Positions 22,185 to 32,200 of a DNA stretch of 50,704 nt are shown one piece after another (position 1 is the stretch's first letter; every line of letters starts with the position of its first letter). The notes under the pieces are model-generated. The model worked only from the letters and a program-made list of their open reading frames with translations, had not been told where the DNA came from and searched no databases. The position numbers and the translations under genes were made by a program. The stretch comes from a virus. Where the stretch lies: IMG/VR virus record IMGVR_UViG_3300045417_000364, positions 1 to 50,704 of that record; one strand, given 5' to 3'.

Positions 22185-24521
22185 ATGAATAAAATCACAG
22201 TGGTAAAAAGAAATGGGGAGAGAGAGCTTTTAGACTTATCAAAGTGGCAAGCCCAAGTTAGTAGAATATGTAATGGTGTTGCAGATGTTAGCCAAAGTAT
22301 GATAGAAATTAGAAGTAATCCGCATTTTTATGATGGTATAAGAACAAGAGAAATTGATGAAATCACACTACGTGCGATTGTAGATTTAATTGATGTAGAA
22401 TCAAATCCAGATATTGGACATACAAATTATCAATATGTGGCTGGCCGACAGCGGTATCATATGCTGCGTAAAGACGTATATGGCAGCATGGAAATACCCC
22501 ATATCTATGAAATAGTTAAACGGAATGTAGCCACTGGGTTATATACCAAGGAACTATTAGAATGGTATTCTGAAGCTGATTGGAATAAAATGAATGATTT
22601 TATTGATCATGAAAAAGACTTCCAATATAGCTATGCTGCTATTGAGCAATTTATTGAAAAGTATCTAATCAAAAATCGTAGTACCAAAGAAACATACGAA
22701 ACTCCTCAGGTGCGTTATATGGTGGCTGCTGCCACTATATTTCATAAGGAAGAGCCTAATGTAGCTCGTATGCGTTATATAAAGGAATATTATAATGCAG
22801 CTAGTGATGGGTTATTCACTCTTGCCACTCCTGTGCTCGCTGGGCTTGGCACTCCTACAAAACAATTTAGTAGCTGTGTGCTTATCCGTAGCGATGATGA
22901 TCTTGATAGTATTTTTGCCAGCGGAGAGATGATGGCTAAATATGCCAGTAAACGTGCTGGGATAGGTTTAGAAATAGGACGCCTCAGACCATTAGGTAGT
23001 CCTATTCGTGGTGGCGAAATCATGCATACAGGCATGCTACCATTCCTTAAAAAGTGGTTTGGTGATTTAAGGAGTTGCAGTCAAGGTGGAATACGCAATG
23101 CTAGTGCCACTGTGTTTTATCCTATTTGGCATTATCAGTTTGATGATCTTATTGTTCTCAAAAACAATCAAGGAACCGACGAAACCAGGATTCGACATAT
23201 GGATTATGGGGTTATCCTTTCGGCTTTATTCTGGAGAAGATTCAGAGAACAAAAAAACATAACCTTCTTTGATCCTAACCAGGTGCCAGATCTCTATGAA
23301 GCATTTTATAGAGATACTCAGTTATTCGAAGAATTATATATCAAATATGAGAATACACCAGGTCTTCGTAAAAAGACCATGAGTGCCGAGGAAGTATTTA
23401 AGGGAGGCATACTTAAGGAAAGAACTGATACAGGACGTATATACCTTGTGTTCATTGATAACGTATTGAATCAAGGCCCATTTGATTCCTTACATCATCC
23501 CATATATCAAAGTAATTTATGCTGTGAAATTCTGCTGCCCACACTCCCATTTAAAAGTCTTAATGACCCCAAAGGTAGAATAGCTTTATGCACCTTGGGA
23601 TCAATTAACTGGGGCAGTTTCCGTAATCCTGAAGACATGCGTCGTGCCTGCCGCATTTTGCAGCGCAGCCTATGTAACATACTTGATTATCAAGACTTTT
23701 TAAGTATACAAAGTAAATTAAGTAATGATGAAATACAGCCATTAGGCATTGGGGTCACAAACTTGGCCTACTGGCACGCTAAACGTAGCCTAAAGTACGG
23801 TGATAAGGATGCTCTTGCAGAAGTAAAAAGTTGGATGGAACACCAAGCATTCTATCTAACTGAAGCTACAGTTGAACTAGCCAAAGAGCGTGGTGCCTGT
23901 AAGGACAGTCATTTAACATATTATGGTAGAGGCATATTTCCTTGGGAACGTAGAGCCAAAGGAGTAAATGAACTAACAAACTTTACTCCAGAACTTGATT
24001 GGGAACCATTGCGTGAACAAATGAAACAGCACGGTGTGCGCAATGCTACACTAATGGCCATTGCTCCTGTTGAATCCAGTAGCGTGGTAATTAATAGTAC
24101 TAATGGTATTGAACTACCAATGAGTCTTATAAGTACAAAAGAAAGTAAAGCAGGATCGTTTACACAGGTCGTCCCAGAGTATCATAAACTTAAAAATAAA
24201 TATCAATTAATGTGGGAACAAACCGATTGTATAGGATACCTTAAAACAGCAGCAGTATTAGCAGCCTATGTGGATCAGAGTATAAGTACAAATACCTTTT
24301 ATTCGCCTAGGCATTTTCCTGATCGTAAAGTACCTAGTACGTTGATAGCGAAAAACCTTTTGCAAGCACATATCTGGGGCATCAAGACATTTTATTATAG
24401 TTTGATTGATAAACAAGGAGCCAAAGCAGATATAAAATATACTAGTGGTTCCAGCAAAGAAAGTAAAATAAATTACACAGAGATAAAAATGGAGGAGGAA
24501 TGTGATTCCTGTATATTATGA
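22185..24521 (+). CDS. nrdA: Ribonucleoside-diphosphate reductase, class Ia alpha subunit
   Basis: A 778-aa large subunit of aerobic ribonucleotide reductase. An N-terminal ATP-cone-like region (ITVVKRNGERELLDLSKW) precedes the ten-stranded barrel. Active-site landmarks are FSSCVLIRSDDDL, NLCCEILLP (the radical cysteine area) and ESSSVVINSTNGIELP. The C-terminal CDSC tail is the shuttle that is reduced by glutaredoxin, whose gene follows two genes later. It converts NDP to dNDP for phage DNA synthesis. The nrdB start overlaps its stop by 4 bases. Confidence 0.95.
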   Translation: MNKITVVKRNGERELLDLSKWQAQVSRICNGVADVSQSMIEIRSNPHFYDGIRTREIDEITLRAIVDLIDVESNPDIGHTNYQYVAGRQRYHMLRKDVYGSMEIPHIYEIVKRNVATGLYTKELLEWYSEADWNKMNDFIDHEKDFQYSYAAIEQFIEKYLIKNRSTKETYETPQVRYMVAAATIFHKEEPNVARMRYIKEYYNAASDGLFTLATPVLAGLGTPTKQFSSCVLIRSDDDLDSIFASGEMMAKYASKRAGIGLEIGRLRPLGSPIRGGEIMHTGMLPFLKKWFGDLRSCSQGGIRNASATVFYPIWHYQFDDLIVLKNNQGTDETRIRHMDYGVILSALFWRRFREQKNITFFDPNQVPDLYEAFYRDTQLFEELYIKYENTPGLRKKTMSAEEVFKGGILKERTDTGRIYLVFIDNVLNQGPFDSLHHPIYQSNLCCEILLPTLPFKSLNDPKGRIALCTLGSINWGSFRNPEDMRRACRILQRSLCNILDYQDFLSIQSKLSNDEIQPLGIGVTNLAYWHAKRSLKYGDKDALAEVKSWMEHQAFYLTEATVELAKERGACKDSHLTYYGRGIFPWERRAKGVNELTNFTPELDWEPLREQMKQHGVRNATLMAIAPVESSSVVINSTNGIELPMSLISTKESKAGSFTQVVPEYHKLKNKYQLMWEQTDCIGYLKTAAVLAAYVDQSISTNTFYSPRHFPDRKVPSTLIAKNLLQAHIWGIKTFYYSLIDKQGAKADIKYTSGSSKESKINYTEIKMEEECDSCIL

Positions 24522-25615
24522 GCAAACAACAATATGATCTACACACAAAGACAGACTATATAAATAGAAAAATGTTTTTGGATCCGGCTGGCCAGGTGGT
24601 TATACAAAGATTTGAAGAAGTCAAGTATAATAAAATAGCCGACTATGAAAAAACAGCTAGAGGTTTTTTTTGGGTTCCGGAGGAAATAACCCTATCTAAA
24701 GATGCGCAGGATTTTAAAGATGCAAGCGAAGCAGTCAAACATATTTTTACCAGTAACCTATTAAGACAAACAGCCTTGGATAGCCTACAAGGACGGGCCC
24801 CTAGTCAAATATTCACCCCAGTAGTAAGTTTGCCAGAATTAGAAGCATTGGTTTATAATTGGACCTTTTTTGAAACTAACATTCATAGTCGCAGTTACAG
24901 TCATATTATTCGTAATATCTACAATGTGCCTAAAGATGTGTTTAATACTATTCATGATACAAAAGAGATTGTGGATATGGCTTCAGGCATTGGCAGATAT
25001 TATGAACAGTTACACATGATTAACTGTGAAAAAGAACTTGAGGGTTCGGTTAAAGAGCAAGCACACATTAAAGCTATTTGGCTAGCACTGAACGCCAGTT
25101 ACGCACTAGAAGCCATACGTTTTATGGTAAGTTTTGCAACAAGTCTAGCCATGGTAGAAAATAAAATCTTTATTGGTAATGGTAATATTATCAGTCTTAT
25201 TCTACAGGACGAATTATTACACAAGGGATGGACAGGTTGGCTGATAAATCAGGTTGTCAAGGAAGACGGCAGATTCGCTCAGGCTAAAGTAGAATGTGAA
25301 CAAGAAGTTTACGCCATGTATATGGATGTAATCCGTGAAGAAAAAGCCTGGGCCGACTATTTGTTTAAATGTGGTCCTGTAATTGGACTTAATGCAAATA
25401 TTCTAAAAGACTTTGTTGACTATACTGCAACATCATCATTAAAAGAAATAGGGATAAAGTATTATACTAATATTAAGACTAATCCTATTCCATGGTTTAA
25501 CAAACACAGCGATACCAGTAAGAAACAAACAGCCTTACAAGAAAATGAATCAACTAATTATGTTATTGGTGTTATGAGCGATACGATAAATTATGATGAA
25601 CTTCCACAAATTTAG
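24518..25615 (+). CDS. nrdB: Ribonucleoside-diphosphate reductase, class Ia beta subunit
   Basis: A 365-aa R2 subunit that holds the diiron-tyrosyl cofactor. Iron-ligand segments are ALDSLQGR (Asp), FFETNIHSRSY (Glu, His and radical Tyr), LEAIRF (Glu) and LQDELLHKGW (Glu, His). Between the Glu and His of the second segment there are three residues, one more than in E. coli NrdB; this needs an alignment. The C-terminus ends in acidic residues, as expected for docking into NrdA. It makes an operon with nrdA and grx. Confidence 0.93.
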   Translation: MSKQQYDLHTKTDYINRKMFLDPAGQVVIQRFEEVKYNKIADYEKTARGFFWVPEEITLSKDAQDFKDASEAVKHIFTSNLLRQTALDSLQGRAPSQIFTPVVSLPELEALVYNWTFFETNIHSRSYSHIIRNIYNVPKDVFNTIHDTKEIVDMASGIGRYYEQLHMINCEKELEGSVKEQAHIKAIWLALNASYALEAIRFMVSFATSLAMVENKIFIGNGNIISLILQDELLHKGWTGWLINQVVKEDGRFAQAKVECEQEVYAMYMDVIREEKAWADYLFKCGPVIGLNANILKDFVDYTATSSLKEIGIKYYTNIKTNPIPWFNKHSDTSKKQTALQENESTNYVIGVMSDTINYDELPQI

Positions 25616-25627
25616 AAAGGAAAACAC

Positions 25628-25870
25628 ATGAAAGCCGTTTTATGGAGTAAGTATCACTGTCCCTATTGTGACCAAGCCAAAAGACTTTTACAGAGGGAAG
25701 GTATAGACTTTGAGGAACGTAAAATAGGTGATGGATGGACTAAAGAAGAATTGCTTGAAGTAGTTCCTACTGCTAGAACAGTTCCACAAATATTAATAAA
25801 TGATGAATATATTGGTGGGTATCAAGAATTAGCTTTATATTTCCAAACAAGAGATTACCATGCTATTTGA
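25628..25870 (+). CDS. grx: Glutaredoxin
   Basis: An 80-aa glutaredoxin with the active site C11-P-Y-C14, TVPQI (cis-proline) and the glutathione-binding GGY. It is the likely electron donor to the NrdA C-terminal cysteines and has the T4-like nrdA-nrdB-grx order. It begins 12 bases after nrdB and overlaps the following gene by 11. Confidence 0.9.
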   Translation: MKAVLWSKYHCPYCDQAKRLLQREGIDFEERKIGDGWTKEELLEVVPTARTVPQILINDEYIGGYQELALYFQTRDYHAI

Positions 25871-26150
25871 AAAAACGTTTACACAAAATGAAGTCATAAG
25901 CCTAAAGGTTAGTAGTGGAGAAGAAATATTAGGTCGATATGTTCGTGAAGATGATAGATATTTTTATCTAAGCAAACCTAATGTGCTAATGATGAACCCA
26001 CAGGGTATGGGGATGGTTCCTTACATGTTCACTGTAAATCCAGATGAAGACTATGCTATAACAAAAGCTAGTATCATTACTATATCACGCACAAGTAGCG
26101 ATGTAGCCAAACAATATCTTAGTAAAACCTCAGGGATAGCTCTAGGATAG
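25860..26150 (+). CDS. Conserved small phage protein, possibly Sm-like fold
   Basis: A 96-aa protein: ISLKVSSGEEILGRYVREDDRYFYLSKPNVL reads like the strongly bent strands of an Sm-like/SH3-type barrel. A similar small protein follows RNR or structural genes in marine T4-like phages, from memory. An RNA-binding or chaperone role is possible but unproven. The C-terminus is a short helix (AKQYLSKTSGIALG). Confidence 0.6.
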   Translation: MLFEKTFTQNEVISLKVSSGEEILGRYVREDDRYFYLSKPNVLMMNPQGMGMVPYMFTVNPDEDYAITKASIITISRTSSDVAKQYLSKTSGIALG

Positions 26151-26175
26151 AGCATTTTTATATCAAACTGTTCTA

Positions 26176-26183
26176 AATAAATA
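26176..26183 (+). promoter_or_regulatory. Late-promoter-like motif before the giant fibre gene
   Basis: AATAAATA within CTAAATAAATAG, 59 bases before ATG 26235. The leader contains CTGGAGAAC as the ribosome site. Confidence 0.45.
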
Positions 26184-26234
26184 GTGTATTAAGCGATTTG
26201 GAGCTTGTCTTCAAATGTATCGCTGGAGAACAGA

Positions 26235-29200
26235 ATGACGAGAAGGATTCAACTAAGACGAGACATTCAAGCTAATTGGGAAGAAATAAATCCTATATTA
26301 GCACAAGGCGAATTAGGTATAGATCTATCAAATAAAAATTTTAAAATTGGTAACGGTGTAGGACGTTGGGCAGAATTAGATTATGCTCTTTTGCAAGGTA
26401 GATTAAGCAGAATAAATTCTAATACTTATATAGAAACTGGTGCACAAGCAAATGATAGAGACAAAATATATTTTGTAAACAATGGCCAAACCACTACTGA
26501 GATATCCGCAGAAGAATATACCATTGTTATACAAGCATTGTTTACTGCAGATATACCAAGTACTAATCCTTATAATGGAACTATAGTTGTGCAAGGTGGG
26601 ATGGGTGTAAGCGGTGATTTAAACATTGGCGGGCAAATAAATGCAGAAGAAATATTTGGTAACAGAATAACTATTATCGATAAAATATTTGGCAATGTAG
26701 AAGGTACAGTATATGGCAATCTCATAGGTGATGTTTTTAATAGCACAGGATCTAGAATATTAGATACTGGTGGTTCAGGAGTTCCTGCACTATATATAGG
26801 AAATATTAATGGCAATATTAATAGTCCTGGTGGTAGTTTCTTTTCAAACCTTACTACCAATAGTGGATTTATTGATGGAACTATTATTGGATCTAATACA
26901 CCAACTACTATAAAAGGTACTGTAATAACTGCCACTGATAAATTTGAAGGAACATTACAAGGCAACTTAGTTGGGGATGTATATGCTCAAAACGGCACAA
27001 CTAAAATAATCGAAAATAGTGCTGATGGTATTGAGGCTACTTTTTATGGCAAGTTAATTGGTAACATAGCTGGTGATTTCAAAGGTGATATCTATGCAAA
27101 TAATAGTTCAAGAAAGGTATTTGAAAATGGTGCAGGAAATTTACCTACTGATCTAGACTACGCTCCTGCTCAATTTATAGGTAATGTTGCAGGTAATATA
27201 ACAAGTAATCAAATTAGTACATTTTCAAATATAGAAGTTAACGGTGGTAGATTAGATAATGTCATAATAGGTGATAATCTTCCTGCAAAGATAGTGGGAA
27301 CGACTATTATTGCAACAGAAGTTTTTATTGGGCAATTTGAGGGTATTATTGTTGGATCGTCAACTGGAGACATATTAGCTTCTAATGGTGTAAAAGTATT
27401 AGAAAATGGTACTGATGGAAAAAATGCCTTTTTTATAGGCGTTGTTAAAGCTAAGGATGGAACAACTACTATCTTGGATCCAGGAACAGGTGGACCAACC
27501 GATGCTTCTACTTATTTGGCTGCTGAATATTTTGGCAATGTTAGAGGTAATTTAATTGGTAATGTTGACGCAACAACTGTGACAACTGACTCTATTGACA
27601 TTGACAATATTAATATTAATGGAAACACAATTTCAAGTACCAATGGCGGTATTATCATTAGTACCCATACGTCAACTGATCCTTTAGTTATTAATAGCAA
27701 AACCTTACAAGCAACTTATGATTCTACTTTAGGTAAAAGTAACTTTACGTTAGATGGTAAAGTTAGTGTAAGTGGTATTATAGAAGCAAATGGCGGATAT
27801 TTAAATACTACGAGTGGTATTTTCAAATTATTGGATGATACGGCCACTACAATTAATTTTGCAGGAGCAGCTACAAATCTTGAGATTGGCTCTGCAACTG
27901 GTACTACCAAAATTAAAAATGACGTAACCATAGATAAGAATTCTAATATATTAGGTAATTTGACGGTAACACAAAATCTCACGGTTGAAGGATCCCTAAC
28001 GTATCTAAAGACAACTAATACTGAAATTAAAGCCAATACAATAATATTAAACAAAGGTGAAACAGGATCAGGAGTAACTGCTGGTACAGCTGGAATAGAA
28101 ATAGATAGAGGTTTAGCTCATAGTTCTTGGATAAAATGGAGTGAACCAACTGATACTTGGGAGTTTGGTATAAACGACTCCTACGCAAACACTAAGATGC
28201 TTGATCTAAGTGTTACAGGCAACGTTAGTGTAGTTGGTGATATTGATGCTGCTAACATTACAACTACTGCTAATATTAATGTAGGAGGAGATTTCCAAGT
28301 CACAGGTACTAGCCAATTTTCAGGAAATATAACAACAAATGATATTAGTGTAGATAATCTTACTGTAGAAGGCAATGAAACTGTAGAAGGGACACTTGCA
28401 GTAACTGGATTGAGTACATTAGCCACTGTAGATATTAATGGTGGCAATATAGATGACACTAAAATAGGTTATACTACACCTAGTACAATAAGAGCCACAG
28501 ATGTAGAAGTAGAACAATTAGTGGTAAAAAATCAAGGAGAAATTAGGTTTAAAGAAAGCACGGACGCAGGTAACACTTACGTAGGTTTTAAAGCACCTGA
28601 TTCATTTGTAGAAAGTTATACGTTAACTCTACCTGCTGTTAAAGGTATAGATGGTAATGTACTAGCCTTTAATGCAAATGGAGATAAACTTGAATTTGTC
28701 AGTGCAGACTTGTTTGGTGGCGGTCAGGTTGCTGTTAGTGCGGAAAATGGTGATGATGCTAATGATGGTATAAATAGACCAGTTAAAACTATTAAACGTG
28801 CTCTACAAATTGCTAGCGGACAAGTTTATGATGCTACAGGCAAAGTAAATGGCAAGAGAATAGTGATTGCAGTTGCTAGTGGTGAATACTATGAGGATAA
28901 TCCGATTATTATTCCAGATAATGTGAGTGTAGTCGGAGCTGGTCTACGTGCCTGTAATATCAGACCATTAAATAACGGTAAGGATATGCTGCGTGTGCGT
29001 AATGGCTGTTATTTTACAGAGATTACTTTTAGGGATGCTCTAAATGTAGATGGCAAACCTGTATTCACTTTTAATTATGCTGTGGCCTTTGATGATGCTA
29101 CTGACATCTATACATCAAGAACAGGCTACATAAATCTACCTACAATTAAACCAATTATAACCATTAGTCCATATGTACAAAATTGTAGTATTATTAGTTT

Positions 29201-32200
29201 CTTAGGTGGCAATGGTGTATTAGTAGACGGTAATAAAGTCAAGGTTCCTAACAGACCACAAAACGCTATTGAAGCAGAATTAGTTAATAACACATTACCA
29301 GGAATACCACAACAAGGTAAGTCAATGGTTGCCAACGCCTTTACTATGTTGAGTTTTGGTGGTACAGGTTGGCGTGTGATAAATGATGCTTATGCTCAAA
29401 TAGTAAGTTGTTTCCAAATCTTCTGTTTAAATGGTAGTTACTGTCAAAGTGGTGGATATTTAAGTATAACTAATAGTGCTACAAACTTTGGCCAGTACGC
29501 TCTACGTGCTAGTGGATATAGCCCAAATGCTTTTGATTTCAATAGAGGATTTATTACGTCAATTAGTAGCTTTTTAGGTCAAGATGTTATTACAGCGATT
29601 GGTTTTAAAGAACTACCAAATCCACATTATGTTACACGTTTTAGAGAACCTTCATATAAACAGGCCTATGATTTAATTAATGCGAATAAAGAAGAATTAG
29701 CTGATGACCTTATCAGTTGGATAAATGATCAAATAACTAATGGTACTAGTCCATTTTTTACCCAATTTATATATAATCAAGCTAAATGTTTGCGCGATGC
29801 AAAAATAGTACTTGAAGCTGTGGCTTATGATACATTGTCAGGTGGTAATAGCAAATTAATTGAAGCCGCATTATCCTACTCTGAAGCAAACAGTATTACA
29901 TTGAATTTGCAGAAGGAACAAAATATAGCAGCATTTAATAGACTACGTGATATTACTTTACCTTTAGTAACATCAACAGGACATGCCCCTATTGTAGCGG
30001 CCAAATTTAACCTCCTTATCAATGTGCTAGATGATCCAACTACAGCACCACCAATTGTAGAAATTACCAATATAGGTGATATTACTAATAATCATATAAT
30101 TACTAATCCTAATGATATAGTACCATTTAATGCTGCTAACGTAGATATTATCAATGATACTCTTTTGATTCCAATCCACGGACTAGCTAATATGCAAAAA
30201 GTAGTCTATAGTAATAACGGTAACAATGACATTCCTGGTTTGGACAATGAACAGTCCTACTATGTAGAAGTTTTAAATGCGAATACAATTAGATTATTTA
30301 CAGATGAAAGCAAGAGTAAACGAGCTGATATCTTGAGTGTAGGTATAGGAACACATAGACTAATTAAAAATGTAATAGAATATTTTATTGATGATTTATT
30401 AACCTATCACAAAGTATTCCAAAAATTAACATTGCCCTCTGATAGCTACACATTTATTCCTGGAAGATTGATTTCTGCTACGACTCAAACTGGATCGTTA
30501 AGCGTAACTAATCTTGCATATGTTTTAAGTTGGGATAAAACTACCAAAGAACTTATCGTTGCTATTGATATAGCTGCTCAAAGTCCTCGCTTCCTACTCA
30601 CTAGTATTATAACTGGAGATCATAGTGATGATAGCACAGTAATTGGTGGTATTACTCCAATTAATGTAGTCAATATCAGTGATTATTACAGTGCCACATT
30701 TAAAGTTGGCAGCACATTTGGCAGTGCCATAATACAGAATAAGTCACAATTAATTACAAAACAGATATGGCTTCACAGACCCAGTATTTGTAATAGCAGC
30801 AGTCATACTTGGGAATATGCAGGAAGTGGCATAGATTATAATGCACTACCACAGAATGGTGGTGTTACTAGAGTAGAATATCAACAGGTCAGTGACTTAC
30901 CAGGTCGTGTATATACTTCAGGCACTAATGAATTAGGTGACTTTCTCGTTGGGGATTTCATTAAAGCAGAAAACAAGACTGGTAATGTAACCTTTACCAA
31001 CACTGTGAGTATTGGTGAACTGGATGCACTGAAACTGAGTATTAACGACATTATTATTGAAGAATTCAGTATTGATATACAACTTGGCGATAGTGAACCA
31101 GGAGGTCCAAAAGATTCAAGGATCAGCACTCAAAAAGCTATTCGTAGCTTTATTCAAAATAAATTAAGTCCATTTTTAGATAGAGAAGTTACTACCAATA
31201 ACCTTGCAGGTGCTATACCACAATTGAATAGTTTAGGTTTATTAAACGCAGATGTAATACCACCAATTAGAGCCTTTCTTATATGGAAAACTAATGGATA
31301 TGGTAGTAGACTCGCACTTAAAGACACTGTGCCAAGCAGTAATGTATTACCTGCTGACATTAGCACAGAAAATTATAGCACCATAGATGTTTACTTAAAT
31401 TCTACCATAACTGCGGATGATCTTACCTTAATTGTACAGGACAACACTAACGCCCGTGGTTATCTTCTAGGTAATGTGATTGAACAAAACGTAATAACAA
31501 TCGCAAGTATTGATAAAACCTTTGAAATTCTATTTAATAATTTTGATGATTTAATCATAGAGGGGGTGGGAACTTATTCCTTAAATACCACCCCAGGCAT
31601 ACCAACTATTAGTCCTATTTTAGTTAATCAGTCAAGCAACTATGTACTTACTGAAATATTACCAAGTCAAATGCTATTGTTAGATACTACACAGACATAT
31701 AATTTTGCAGGTATAAATCCAGTAACTGGTGCTATAACTAAGGCACAAGGTTATATTAATAGTGAAGATTATGAACCCACTGGACTAGAACTTGGTGTAA
31801 TAGTACAGGTTGATAATGTTAATAAAATAAGCGGAACAGGTTATATTGATAACGTTTACAAAAATGTACCTTTACAAAGTTTAACTGGTGCTGGTACTGG
31901 TGCAAAGGCTACGCTAACAGTACGTGATAACAAAGTAGATTCAGTAGAAATGACATCTGGAGGTACTGGTTATATACTAGGAGAGGTATTAAGTGCCACT
32001 ATTCTACTACAGAATGAAGGTGTAGGTGGATTCCAAATACCAGTACTTAAGATAGAAAATAGGCTGCATATTAATAACGTGGGCGGTGTTAAGTTTAGTA
32101 ATACTCAAGACCCAGATTTAAAAGATTTTATTCAAGATGCAAATGCAACCACAGTGTCAATAAATCAAACAGGGTCAATAGAAATTTCCTTTGATGCTAA

